From positions 166,526-230,525 of the forward strand of contig JBFWQO010000007.1 in NCBI GenBank assembly GCA_050249415.1: DNA of 64,000 bases. The letters are read 5' to 3'. The position numbers and the translations under genes were made by a program. Position 1 is the first letter of the stretch, and every line of letters begins with the position of its first letter. Of the stretch, positions 49,524 through 58,919 are shown in pieces. The notes under the pieces are model-generated. The model was not told the origin of the DNA. It saw nothing but the letters and a program-made list of their open reading frames with translations, and did no database searches. The DNA comes from CADEFQ01 sp050249415 (GTDB lineage Bacteria > Pseudomonadota > Gammaproteobacteria > Steroidobacterales > Steroidobacteraceae).

Positions 49524-51046
49524 ACCATGGCGTGCGAGACAGCGCGGCGGCGCCTGCCTACACGTTCGATATTGCGCCTCCGAAGGCAGCTAGCCTCGCC
49601 GAAAGTCTGCGGGCGTTTGGCTATGACTTACCGACCGCGCTTGCGGATCTTGTAGATAACAGCATCACCGCCGGCGCTAAGCGAGTTTGGATTGATTTTC
49701 ACTGGAACGGTTCGGATTCGGCAATCGCAGTTACTGACGATGGCCGGGGGATGAGCGTTGAGCAGCTCGTGGCAGCAATGAGGCTCGGTAGTCAGAATCC
49801 GCGCGAAAAGCGCGAGCCACATGATCTGGGCCGCTTCGGGCTTGGATTGAAGACGGCCAGTTTCTCGCAGTGTCGTCGCGTAACGGTTCGCACGCGCGCA
49901 GGCGCTAGCGAACTGTCTACCCGCTGCTGGGATCTGGATCACTTAGCCAAGGTCGATGATTGGCAGCTCTTGCATTCGGCGGACGCAGCTGCGGAGCGCC
50001 ATCTTGACCGCTTGGACAAGCTCCCTCGCGGCACGGCCGTGTTGTGGCAGAGACTGGATCGACTAACCGACCGTTCGAACGCCGACAGCGAGAAGGATCA
50101 GCAGGTTTTTCTTCAGCATGCGGAGAAGGCGCGCAGGCATCTGGGCATGGTCTTTCACCGCCTCATGTCCGGTCGCAATGCAGTCGAGATTCGGCTCAAT
50201 GATCGCCTGATCGCGCCGTGGGATCCCTTTCTCGAAGATGAGCCTGCGACTCAGATCCTCGCAGCTACGAAACTTTCACTTCGCGGCGCGGTCGTGAAAG
50301 TGCATCCCTTCGTTCTGCCGCATCAGTCGAAAATCTCAAAGGCCATCCACGAGGCTGCGGCAGGCATTCGCGGCTGGAATGCACACCAAGGATTCTACAT
50401 CTATCGAAATCTCCGCCTGCTGGTAGCTGGCGACTGGCTCGGTTTTGGTTGGGCAAAGGAAGAGCACTACAAACTCGCCCGTATCCGCGTCGATACGCCC
50501 AACTCACTTGATCATGACTGGGCGATCGACGTCACGAAGTCTCGTGCGCTCCCGCCTCCGCCCCTGCGCGATGAACTGAGACGTATCGCCGAACGCACGC
50601 GATCCGATGCCAAGCGCGTGTACTCGCATCGGGGAGCGAAACTTACCCAAAAGGCAGATCAGGATCGCATTCTCCTGTGGGAACCCATGGCCCGTCATGA
50701 CAAGACGTTCTATCGGATCAATCGCGAACATCCACTTTTAAAGCGCGTGGTGGCAACCTCAAACGACAGGGCGGCCCTTCAGGCGCTGTTGCGCCTGATT
50801 GAGGAGACTATCCCGTTCCCCCACATTACGATTTCCGGTTCGGAACGGCCGGACACACTGCCGGGACCTTTCGATCACGCAGCGGAAAAACAGATCCGCG
50901 AGGTGATGGAGCAGGCGTTTCTTTCCCTTGTGGAAAGCGGTTACGGCCCACGCGAGGCGGCAAACCGGCTGCGCACGATATGGCCGTTCGAACTCTTCCC
51001 AGCGCTGCTCGCTGCCATGGCCGAGAGGCTACAGCCCCATGTCTGA
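49520..51046 (+). CDS. MORC/MutL-like GHKL ATPase
   Basis: A 508-residue GHKL ATPase. The ATP-binding boxes are N (TALADLVDNSITAGAKRVWI, about 39-58), G1 (VTDDGRGM, 71-78) and G2 (RFGLGLKTASF, 105-115), followed by an S5-like transducer and a C-terminal extension of unknown fold. It is coupled to the methylase and the Z1 gene by overlaps. Such MORC-like ATPases occur in bacterial methylase-linked operons with Z1 and AIPR proteins, a context described by Aravind and colleagues as a restriction-like system. Confidence 0.9.
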   Translation: MNHGVRDSAAAPAYTFDIAPPKAASLAESLRAFGYDLPTALADLVDNSITAGAKRVWIDFHWNGSDSAIAVTDDGRGMSVEQLVAAMRLGSQNPREKREPHDLGRFGLGLKTASFSQCRRVTVRTRAGASELSTRCWDLDHLAKVDDWQLLHSADAAAERHLDRLDKLPRGTAVLWQRLDRLTDRSNADSEKDQQVFLQHAEKARRHLGMVFHRLMSGRNAVEIRLNDRLIAPWDPFLEDEPATQILAATKLSLRGAVVKVHPFVLPHQSKISKAIHEAAAGIRGWNAHQGFYIYRNLRLLVAGDWLGFGWAKEEHYKLARIRVDTPNSLDHDWAIDVTKSRALPPPPLRDELRRIAERTRSDAKRVYSHRGAKLTQKADQDRILLWEPMARHDKTFYRINREHPLLKRVVATSNDRAALQALLRLIEETIPFPHITISGSERPDTLPGPFDHAAEKQIREVMEQAFLSLVESGYGPREAANRLRTIWPFELFPALLAAMAERLQPHV

Positions 51047-53948
51047 AATCCGCGATCATCTAGTAAATGCTCGCAATCTGGCCGTGGACATCCTCCGCAA
51101 CGAACGCGTCAGGACACCAGATCTCATCCGGCAAACGGCAGAGAAGGCCGCCCAAGCGCAGGTGCTGTTTGATCCGGAGGCGTCCGTCGATGTGGACAGA
51201 TTGACTGCCGAATTGCGACATCTTTTCTCCGTCACCGCGGAATCGGCAACCGCGCTGGACGATGCAACTGAACATGTCCCGTGGCTGCCCTCAAAACGTG
51301 GAAGCATCCAGTGGAGATTCTGGAATCGGTACGTCACATACTTGGAGAGGGACTTCGGAATGGCGCCGGCCGTTGTCGCGAACTTGGACGAGCTGACCAC
51401 TATGATCCTCGAGCGCTTGGAAGATCCAGGGCGTGAACCTTCGTGGGACAGGCGTGGGATGGTGGTCGGGTCTGTCCAGTCAGGGAAGACAGCCAACTAC
51501 ACCGGACTGATCTGCAAGGCGCTGGATGCGGGCTACAAGCTGATCATCGTTCTAGCCGGTATTCACAGCAATCTTAGGTCACAGACGCAACTGCGGTTAG
51601 ACGAAGGTGTGCTCGGCTTCGACACCCAGAAGAGCAGAAAGCTGAATGTCGATAATCGGTGGGTGGGCGTGGGGAGACTGCCCGGTGACAGACTAGTGGT
51701 TCACTCGCTCACCAGCAGCGCCGAGAATGGCGATTTTAACAAGACCATGGCCGAGACGATCGGCGTGATGCTCGGTGGCGACCCGGTGATCCTGGTCATC
51801 AAGAAGAACTCGCGCCTGCTCGCGAATCTACTCAAGTGGGTCCTGCATGTTGCCGGCAGCGACGAGGCAATCCCTGACGGAAGGATCGTGCGCAACGTCC
51901 CGCTGCTCCTAATAGACGATGAGGCCGACAACGCATCGATCAACACCAAGGCGAAGCCTGGTGTGAACGATGACGATAACGTCACTGCAATCAACGGGAA
52001 GATTCGCGGTCTTCTCGACGCATTCGAAAAGTCCAGTTACGTCGGGTATACCGCCACTCCGTTCGCCAATATCTTCATTAATCCTGACGCGGAAACGCCA
52101 GCTCACGGAGAAGATCTCTTTCCGCGAAGTTTCATCATCAACGTTAAGCCCCCGAATAACTATGTCGGCCCCGCCAGAGTGTTTGGCCTTGCCGGGGATC
52201 CGGACGCGGGCATCGAAGCACGCAACGGCCTGCGGATCGTTCGTGATATCGACGACTTCGGTGATGCCTTTCCTCCCGGCCACAAGATCGACCACATTCC
52301 ACGTGCGCTTCCTGAATCGCTCAAGAAAGCCATCCGCTGTTTCATATTGACGTGTGCGGCGCGACGTGCGAGAGGCCAGATATCGGTACACAACTCAATG
52401 CTCGTGCACGTCACGCGATTTGTAAACGTCCAGGATATCGTTGTCACGTTGGTCCGTGCCGAGCTAGGCACACTGCAGCGCCGAATCGAGTTTGGCGATG
52501 GCGACCGCCGTCCGCCTTTGCTCGAGGAACTCCGTGAACTCTGGCGGAATGACTACGCTCCCACGAGCAGCTCGATGGGCGACGAAGCTGGGGCCGCTGT
52601 CACCTGGGAGGTCGTGCGACGCGAGCTTCATGCCGCGGCCTCCAAGATAGTCGTGCTGCCCATCAACGGCTTTGCGAAAGAAGCATTGGACTACAAGGAG
52701 CACGAGGGGGTTGGCCGCAGCGTTATTGCAATCGGTGGAGACAAGCTCTCACGGGGGCTGACGATGGAAGGTCTCTCGATCAGCTACTTCCTGCGCACTT
52801 CCCGCATGTACGACACACTCATGCAGATGGGTCGCTGGTTCGGTTATCGGCCAGGCTATCTTGACCTTTGCCGCCTCTTTACGACAGCGATGCTGCGCCA
52901 ATGGTACCGTCACATCGCGCTCGCCGAAGAGGAGCTGCGACGCGAATTCGACTACATGGTTGCCGCCGGACTGACACCAGAGAATTACGGTCTGCGCGTG
53001 CGGACGCATCCAGACGGAATGGTCGTCACTGCGCTAAATAAGATGAGCCACGGTCGGACGCTAGAGCTGTCATGGGCTGGCGTTCTTGCACAGACAACAC
53101 ACCTCCCGAAAGACGCTGCCAGGATCTCGGCAAACCTGAGAACGACAGAGCAATTTCTGGCTGCAGATGGGATGACGGAGAGCGGGCAGACCGAAGGTGG
53201 TCGGTGGAACAAAGTGCCGGCTGCATCGGTTGCTCATTATGTCGAAGCCCTGCAGTTTCCTCCTGCATCGGCTAGGGCAAGTGGTGAGCGGCTAGCCGCG
53301 TTCATTCGCAAGCAAGCCAACAAGCAGTCGCCAGAATTGGTCGCTTGGACTGTTGTTCTAGTTTCGAACAGCCAGTCTGCTGATCGCCGGCGAATAGCCG
53401 GGCGCGATGTCGGTCTGATCACGCGCACGCCGGAGAATCAGGCAGGTGACACACTGGGGCTTAGGAAGGCGAATATCCTAAATCCCGGAGACGAGGCGTT
53501 GGATTTCGATGCCGACTTCGATCAAGCGTGGTTTGAGGCTGTCAGCCATAAACGTGAACTCACAGATGATATTGGCTGGCTGCACGAGCAAATTGACAGG
53601 CGAGCCGCAGACATTGCTCTGGACTTGACGCTTCGATGGCAGGAGACAAATCCGCCGAAGCTTCGAAAGCCGTCGGCCGGAGCGAGTAGACGGCCGAACG
53701 GTCGCGTGCTGCGAATCTTGCGTCGCCCGCAGAATGGGCTCCTGCTGATCTATCCGCTCTCGCCTCCTACTGAAGTCAATCCAGGTGACGATGGTCCTAA
53801 CCAGCCGACTGGCTTGGCGGCCGATGGGCCGCCTATCGTCGGCGTCGCTCTAAGCTTTCCAGTCAGCGCGACCACTCTGGGGGTCGAATATCGCGTCAAT
53901 CGTATCTGGGGAGCGGAGATCGAGGAAGACTCTCGGTATGAGGATTGA
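51039..53948 (+). CDS. Z1-domain SF2-type ATPase
   Basis: A 969-residue protein. The Walker A is GSVQSGKTANY (about 144-154), Walker B LLLIDDEADNAS, then YTATPFANIFIN (helicase motif III-like) and GGDKLSRGLTMEGLSISYFLRTSRMYDTLMQMGRWFGYRPGY (motifs V/VI). This set defines the Z1 family of SF2-like translocases. The ATG at 51039 overlaps the end of the previous gene by 8 nt. It is the probable DNA translocase of the system. Confidence 0.92.
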   Translation: MSEIRDHLVNARNLAVDILRNERVRTPDLIRQTAEKAAQAQVLFDPEASVDVDRLTAELRHLFSVTAESATALDDATEHVPWLPSKRGSIQWRFWNRYVTYLERDFGMAPAVVANLDELTTMILERLEDPGREPSWDRRGMVVGSVQSGKTANYTGLICKALDAGYKLIIVLAGIHSNLRSQTQLRLDEGVLGFDTQKSRKLNVDNRWVGVGRLPGDRLVVHSLTSSAENGDFNKTMAETIGVMLGGDPVILVIKKNSRLLANLLKWVLHVAGSDEAIPDGRIVRNVPLLLIDDEADNASINTKAKPGVNDDDNVTAINGKIRGLLDAFEKSSYVGYTATPFANIFINPDAETPAHGEDLFPRSFIINVKPPNNYVGPARVFGLAGDPDAGIEARNGLRIVRDIDDFGDAFPPGHKIDHIPRALPESLKKAIRCFILTCAARRARGQISVHNSMLVHVTRFVNVQDIVVTLVRAELGTLQRRIEFGDGDRRPPLLEELRELWRNDYAPTSSSMGDEAGAAVTWEVVRRELHAAASKIVVLPINGFAKEALDYKEHEGVGRSVIAIGGDKLSRGLTMEGLSISYFLRTSRMYDTLMQMGRWFGYRPGYLDLCRLFTTAMLRQWYRHIALAEEELRREFDYMVAAGLTPENYGLRVRTHPDGMVVTALNKMSHGRTLELSWAGVLAQTTHLPKDAARISANLRTTEQFLAADGMTESGQTEGGRWNKVPAASVAHYVEALQFPPASARASGERLAAFIRKQANKQSPELVAWTVVLVSNSQSADRRRIAGRDVGLITRTPENQAGDTLGLRKANILNPGDEALDFDADFDQAWFEAVSHKRELTDDIGWLHEQIDRRAADIALDLTLRWQETNPPKLRKPSAGASRRPNGRVLRILRRPQNGLLLIYPLSPPTEVNPGDDGPNQPTGLAADGPPIVGVALSFPVSATTLGVEYRVNRIWGAEIEEDSRYED

Positions 53949-54966
53949 GTCGCTCTGGCGAGAGTTGGAGCTTGAGGCGCGGTCTGGCGGGGCGGCTGCT
54001 TGGCTGACGCGATACGCCTTGCCGGAACCTTCGACGCCATTGCTTGTCGGTCTCGAGACGGCGAACAGTCGCCGTGCGCTGCTTCTGCCAATACCAGCTT
54101 CCGCAATGCCGCCCAGACGCGACTGGCCTCATTGCGGTGGTTTGGAGGTCTTTGCAAACTCCTTCGGCGGCACGACGCATCTCGGCGTTCGGCTAATTGA
54201 TGCGCCATGTGCCGATGTCTTCACTGCGTTGGCCGAGGACGTGGCCCCGAGAGTCGCAGCGGCGTCTGATCCGCGAGAAGCTGCCAAAGCAATGCTGGCG
54301 AGGCTTCGGCGGTGGCAGAGATTCCTCGCCGCTGGCAGCGGTGGTCTGTCCTTGGAGCGGCAGAGGGGGTTATTTGGGGAGCTGCACGCGCTGCGAGAGC
54401 ACATTCTGCCCTCGCTGGGTGCCAGCAGAGCCGTGGCCGGGTGGCGGTCACCGCTTCGTACTCATCAAGATTTTCAGTTCAGTGCCGCGGCCATAGAAGT
54501 AAAAACGACCGTTGCGAAGCAACCGATCTCAGTTCGCATCACGAGTGAGCGGCAGCTCGACGCAGTTGGCTCGCGAGCACTGTTTCTCTACGTTCTCATG
54601 CTTGATGAGCGTGAGACGGACGCAGGGCCCGGCACTCGCGGAGAGACGCTCCCCGAGTTGGTTCGTCATCTACGGCAAGGATTCTCGCAGGATGTTCTCG
54701 AGTCGTTTGATGATCGCCTCCTGGAGTTTGGTTACTTGGAAGTGGACGCCCCGCGTTATGAGGCGCGGCGCTTTACGAAGCGACAGGAGCGGGCGTTTCT
54801 CGTTTCCGAGGACTTCCCAAGAATTACCGAGGCGGTTCTTCCAGTCGGTATTGGCGACATCTCGTACGCCCTGAGCTTGGCGGCATGTGAGCCATTCGCG
54901 GTTAGTGTCGAGCAGATGCTCGCGACGATTCGCTCGCTCATTGAGTTGCTCCCGAGTGGTGGCTAA
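53938..54966 (+). CDS. PD-(D/E)XK-motif protein (DUF4420-like)
   Basis: A 342-residue protein. The QRGLFGELHALREHILPSLGASRAVAGWRSPLRTHQDFQFSAAAIEVKTT region (about 137-186) contains the nuclease-fold residues Glu, Asp (HQDF) and the E-V-K of AIEVKTT, as in PD-(D/E)XK-motif DUF4420 proteins. ISYAL near the C-terminus ends the fold. The ATG overlaps the Z1 gene by 11 nt. It is a likely nuclease subunit. Confidence 0.88.
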   Translation: MRIESLWRELELEARSGGAAAWLTRYALPEPSTPLLVGLETANSRRALLLPIPASAMPPRRDWPHCGGLEVFANSFGGTTHLGVRLIDAPCADVFTALAEDVAPRVAAASDPREAAKAMLARLRRWQRFLAAGSGGLSLERQRGLFGELHALREHILPSLGASRAVAGWRSPLRTHQDFQFSAAAIEVKTTVAKQPISVRITSERQLDAVGSRALFLYVLMLDERETDAGPGTRGETLPELVRHLRQGFSQDVLESFDDRLLEFGYLEVDAPRYEARRFTKRQERAFLVSEDFPRITEAVLPVGIGDISYALSLAACEPFAVSVEQMLATIRSLIELLPSGG

Positions 54967-54976
54967 AGGTAACGAA

Positions 54977-57040
54977 ATGCCGGATCCGAAGCTTCAGCAA
55001 TTCGCCTCCGATCTGCACCAGGAAGTGCTGATGAGATCCGGGACTTCCCCAACCACTATCGGCGACGCTTCGCACCTGCTACGCGAGGAAACGTTTACTG
55101 AGACGGTGTTGGAACTTCTCGATGAGCACGACGAGCTCGATGCTTGGGAGCTTTGCAGTTACGAAGCAAAAAGCGTCGGCTCGCTGCCTGCAGCCAAACT
55201 CAATGCTTGGGCGCTCTCAGGCGATGGCGCAACGCTGGATTTGATCGTCACGCTTTACCACGGAACGGCTGAGATTGAGGAAGTCAGCAAGCCGGAGACG
55301 CGCAGGCAGTTCGAACTTGTCATGGGGTTTCTCAGGCGCGCACTCAAGGGTTTTCATACGCGAATGGAGGAAGCGAGCGACGCGTTCAGCGTGGCAATGC
55401 GGATATGGGAAGTTCGAGAGTCCTTGGCAACGGTTCGTCTCTTCCTGTTGACGGATGGTGTTGCGCGATCCCTGAACATCGAGCAGGAGGATGTGCCGGA
55501 TGTGGAAGTACGCTATGTCGCTTGGGACATCGAGAAGCTTAGTCGGCTGCGGGTAGGTGACCGTGGCGTTATCGAGCTCAATCTCGTCGCAGACTACGGC
55601 GGAGCCATTCCATGTCTGGAGACATCAGATGGAACCGGCGAGTATCGAACCTATCTAGCCTTCTTTCCGGCACGCTTTCTAGCGCGCATTTACGGCGAGC
55701 ACGGTCAGCGACTATTGGAGCGAAACGTGCGAGCGTTCCTGCAGGCAAAGGGGAAGATCAACAAGGGTCTGCAGGCCACGTTGCGGCAGGCACCGCATCG
55801 CTTTCTTGCGTACAACAACGGTCTATGCTGTACCGCGGCGGAGGTCAGACTGGACAAGTCGCGCAACGGCGGGTCCCGTTTGGAATGGATACGCGACTTT
55901 CAAATCGTAAATGGGGGACAGACGACCGCTTCGATATTTCATGCAATGAAGAAGGAAAAGCTGGAGCTGCGAGATGTCAGTGTTCAGGTGAAATTGACTG
56001 TCCTGAATGATCCAGAAAAGGTCGCCGAGATCGTCCCGATGATCTCCCGGTTTGCGAATAGTCAGAACAAGGTCAATGGTGCGGATTTCTCAGCGAACGG
56101 CAAGTTTCACCGCGACTTGGAGGTCATGTCTCGTACGACTTGGGCTCCTGCTACGTCAGGTCTTGAGCGCGGGAGCCGCTGGTACTACGAGCGGGCGCGG
56201 GGCTCGTACCTGGATGACAAGGCACGACAGGGCACGCCGGCGAGACAGAAGGAGTGGGCTCGGCAGAATCCGCCTCATCAGAAGTTTACAAAGACCGACC
56301 TCGCAAAGTATGAGCATGCGTGGCTCGGGCTTCCGCATCTCGTCTGTCGTGGTGCCGAAAAGAACTTCGCTGCGTTCGCCGAACGGCTTGAGGATGATGG
56401 CGAACCCGCAGTCGATCGACCCTTTTTTGAGCAAGTTGTTGCTCGCGTGATCTTCTGGCGATCGGCTGAGCAACTCTTCGACTCACTCAAAGTGACGGGC
56501 TATCGGGCGAACAGTGTCGCTTATGCCGTCGCTTGGCTTGCCGAAGCGTCAGCACGGCGGATCGACCTCGAACATGTATGGCGCGCACAGTGTATGTCTG
56601 AGAAGGTATCTGCGGCCCTGCTAGTCGCCTGCAGCGAGGCTCACAAGTATCTTGTGAGCCGCTCGGGCAACGTCGGAGAGGCGTCGAAGAGGCCGGAGAC
56701 ATGGGCAGAGTTCCGTGACATGCAGCTACCGGTCAGTGAAGAGTGGCGTGGTGGCTTGCGCGAACGCTCACACGTCGTGTATCCGCCCCGTGCCCAGAAT
56801 GTCGAAGCAAAGGCGGCGAGGGACGCGATCGCATCCGTATCGGCAGAGCACTGGTTTACGCTCTCAAAGTGGGCAAAGGATCGCGGTCTCATGGAAGGTT
56901 GGGAGCGCAGTTTGGCCTACAGCATGGGTAGGCTCGTTGCACGGGGCATGCCCCCCAGCGACAAGCAAGCGATACAAGCAGCGAGAATCAATCAGCGCGC
57001 TCAGGAGTTGGGCTTTGTGAACGGTGGTCCAACGCAGTAA
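54977..57040 (+). CDS. AIPR-family protein
   Basis: A 687-residue protein. FFPARFLARIYGEHGQRLLERNVRAFLQAKGKINKGLQATLRQAPHRFLAYNNGLCCTAAEV, followed by IRDFQIVNGGQTTASIFHA and VSRFANSQNKVNGADFSA-type blocks (ISRFANSQNKVNGADFSANGKFHRDLE), is diagnostic of AIPR (abortive-infection phage-resistance) proteins. It was also called part of Z1/MORC loci. A longer frame starts at 54887, but ATG 54977 after AAAGGTAACGA is preferred. Confidence 0.92.
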   Translation: MPDPKLQQFASDLHQEVLMRSGTSPTTIGDASHLLREETFTETVLELLDEHDELDAWELCSYEAKSVGSLPAAKLNAWALSGDGATLDLIVTLYHGTAEIEEVSKPETRRQFELVMGFLRRALKGFHTRMEEASDAFSVAMRIWEVRESLATVRLFLLTDGVARSLNIEQEDVPDVEVRYVAWDIEKLSRLRVGDRGVIELNLVADYGGAIPCLETSDGTGEYRTYLAFFPARFLARIYGEHGQRLLERNVRAFLQAKGKINKGLQATLRQAPHRFLAYNNGLCCTAAEVRLDKSRNGGSRLEWIRDFQIVNGGQTTASIFHAMKKEKLELRDVSVQVKLTVLNDPEKVAEIVPMISRFANSQNKVNGADFSANGKFHRDLEVMSRTTWAPATSGLERGSRWYYERARGSYLDDKARQGTPARQKEWARQNPPHQKFTKTDLAKYEHAWLGLPHLVCRGAEKNFAAFAERLEDDGEPAVDRPFFEQVVARVIFWRSAEQLFDSLKVTGYRANSVAYAVAWLAEASARRIDLEHVWRAQCMSEKVSAALLVACSEAHKYLVSRSGNVGEASKRPETWAEFRDMQLPVSEEWRGGLRERSHVVYPPRAQNVEAKAARDAIASVSAEHWFTLSKWAKDRGLMEGWERSLAYSMGRLVARGMPPSDKQAIQAARINQRAQELGFVNGGPTQ

Positions 57041-57044
57041 GCCC

Positions 57045-57503
57045 ATGGCCGATGTATTCTCGAAGCAAAAGAGATCGGAGGTCATGTCGCGAATACGGGC
57101 GCGCGATACCAAACCGGAGCGTGCTGTGCGCTCAATGCTTCACAGAAAGGGTTACCGGTTTCGGCTGCATGCTCGTGGTCTGCCGGGGAAACCTGACATC
57201 GTGCTACCTGGTCTGGGGACAATAGTATTTGTGCACGGTTGCTTCTGGCACCGACACGTCGGATGTCCGTTCGCGTACACACCGAAATCTCGTGGTAAGT
57301 TCTGGTCGAAAAAATTTGAGTCGAACATCACCCGCGATGCCCAAGCATGCGGAAAGCTCCGGGAACTTGGCTGGCGCGTGCTGACTATCTGGGAATGCGA
57401 ACTGCGCTCGCCTGCGCGTTTGTCTAGGCGCTTGGATGTAACGCTGCGAAAAGCGCGCGCTTCACGAGCGTCGACTTTGCGAGGCCGTTCCGCTCAGATG
57501 TGA
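57045..57503 (+). CDS. Vsr-like very-short-patch endonuclease
   Basis: A 152-residue Vsr: MADVFSKQKRSEVMSRIRARDTKPERAVRSMLHRKGYRFRLHARGLPGKPDIVLPG with the catalytic Asp (about 51), IVFVHGCFWHRHVGCPFAYTPKS with the metal-binding His/Cys set, and VLTIWECEL. In Dcm-type systems Vsr repairs T:G mismatches from deaminated 5-methylcytosine. Here it may serve the C5 methylase of the operon. It is last in the operon and overlaps the AIPR gene slightly in the longer GTG form at 57024. Confidence 0.95.
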   Translation: MADVFSKQKRSEVMSRIRARDTKPERAVRSMLHRKGYRFRLHARGLPGKPDIVLPGLGTIVFVHGCFWHRHVGCPFAYTPKSRGKFWSKKFESNITRDAQACGKLRELGWRVLTIWECELRSPARLSRRLDVTLRKARASRASTLRGRSAQM

Positions 57504-57605
57504 GACTCGCCCGAATTCCCAGGCGCGAAATCGGAATCGACCTTTCACGCACGCAACCGACCAAGATCTCAGTTCGCATAAGTGTCAGCTTCATGTTTGG
57601 CTGAG

Positions 57606-57730
57606 GTCTAACTCCAAAGTTCAGCGGCCGCACGCTGTTATTTGAGGCGCGACGCGAGTGCACAATGAAATGGAGCGCTCGCGGGGCGCGCGCGTTGCCA
57701 TCGCAAGGTCCGCTGCAACTGCTCGTTAGC
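57606..57730 (-). other. attC: attC5, minus orientation, after the cyclase gene
   Basis: Read on the minus strand: R'' GGCTAAC (57730-57724), L'' AGTTGCAGCGG with an extra base, L' CCGCTGAACT, R' GTTAGAC (57612-57606). As in attC1 and attC4, the unpaired base is in the 5' arm, which fixes the orientation to the minus strand. Confidence 0.82.
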
Positions 57731-58919
57731 CACCTTACGGCAGGGCCCACGCGCGAATAGGGAAAGCTTGTCCCTTCGCGTCGGCTGGAGGAATGATCAC
57801 CTGCTGCAGGTTCAAGTTCGTGACAAATGTGTCGTCCGCACGGTGGGCAGCTGTACGAGTGCGATTGTCAATGAGCATCTTGTCCACCACGCAGTTCTTT
57901 TCGAGACGAGCAGCCAAGTTGATTGTGTCGCCTAGCAGCGTAACCTCAATACTGGAGCGGCCGATGTTGATAGGCCAAATATCTCCTGTAGCAATGCCGA
58001 CTCGTGTACCTGTGTCGATAACAGCGTTCAACTCAGCCTGCCACGACGACATCACACTTCGGCCAATTAACGTAAGTGCACGGGCGAAACGAATGGCGTC
58101 GCATGGTGCGTGCGACTTGAAATGTGGATAGCCGAAAACGGCCAATATCGCGTCGCCGATGAACTTGTCGAGCATTCCGCCATGGTCGAAGACTGCCTGA
58201 CGAGCCTGTTGGTAGTACTGCCCCATTGCTTCCTTAAGATCGTCAGGGCGCGAAGCCGTCACCAAGCTCGAAAAGTTGACAATGTCGGACAACACTATCG
58301 TTACATTCTCGCGTCGAGCGCCAAGGCCAAGTTGGGATTCCAGCGACTCCTGGGACTCCTGTATTCGGGCCACCACTTCGAAAGGAAACTGGCGTGCGAG
58401 CGCCTCTACTTCATTGGAAGGTGTCTTCGCGGCATATGGTGCCGGGCCCACGGGTGCGGCAGCATAGGCTTCGAGACCTTTGATCAGCGCCTCTGTCTGC
58501 AAGTCTGACCAGGTCTTCGGAGAGGTCCACGACCCAGGCGAAGGCTTGCCGAGGACGGTGGGGAGATCCTTGAGAGCAATCCATTCAGCCTTGCCTGGCA
58601 CGTTTTGAAAAGCGTCTGCGAATCTTTCGACCTGATGCTGCTCGGGCTCGTCCGGCGTTACAAGGAGAAAGCGCGCCGCTGGATCGGATGCTGCACGGAA
58701 CCTTTGAGCCAGATGTTCGAAGGCGCTCGGCGATGGCGGCTTTGCTTTGAGCTCAAGAAGTATTCGTTCGCCACCCCCACTGCGCAGCTCAAAGTCTGGC
58801 CACTTGTCACTCCGTTGCCTGACGAGAAGATCCTTGGCGGCAGACCAGAGCCAATTCGCGACCGCGCTTTCCAAGAGGGCGTAATCGATCATTCGCGTAC
58901 TCCGAGTCTTGGTGGCAAA
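57612..58919 (-). other. Integron cassette 5 (nucleotide cyclase) inside the island
   Basis: The cassette would begin with TTTGCCACC (minus, 58919-58911) and end at attC5. The start is complementary to GGTGGCTAA before R'' with one mismatch, the rule obeyed by the real array at 32833-37947. It therefore looks like a complete cassette of 1.3 kb far from any integrase. Confidence 0.72.
57735..58892 (-). CDS. Class III nucleotide cyclase with a nuclease-like N-terminal domain
   Basis: A 385-residue protein. The C-terminal cyclase homology domain has NVTIVLSDIVNFSSL (metal Asp about 203), LDKFIGDAILAVFG (Asp about 247 and the purine-contact Lys about 243) and VTLLGDTINLAARLEK (transition-state Asn/Arg). 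The N-terminal 120 residues, WPDFELRSGGGERILLELKAKPPSP (about 31-55), fit a PD-(D/E)XK-like core, with Asp33, Glu47 and Lys49. A cyclase fused to a nuclease-like domain on a defence island might be a Pycsar-like defence factor or a stress cyclase. No partner effector gene is seen nearby. Confidence 0.82.
   Translation of the reverse strand: MIDYALLESAVANWLWSAAKDLLVRQRSDKWPDFELRSGGGERILLELKAKPPSPSAFEHLAQRFRAASDPAARFLLVTPDEPEQHQVERFADAFQNVPGKAEWIALKDLPTVLGKPSPGSWTSPKTWSDLQTEALIKGLEAYAAAPVGPAPYAAKTPSNEVEALARQFPFEVVARIQESQESLESQLGLGARRENVTIVLSDIVNFSSLVTASRPDDLKEAMGQYYQQARQAVFDHGGMLDKFIGDAILAVFGYPHFKSHAPCDAIRFARALTLIGRSVMSSWQAELNAVIDTGTRVGIATGDIWPINIGRSSIEVTLLGDTINLAARLEKNCVVDKMLIDNRTRTAAHRADDTFVTNLNLQQVIIPPADAKGQAFPIRAWALP

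Noticed and set aside
49520..51046. DNA mismatch repair MutL
   Set aside because: GHKL motifs match, but the C-terminus is not MutL-like and the neighbours (methylase, Z1, AIPR, Vsr) define a MORC-type system.
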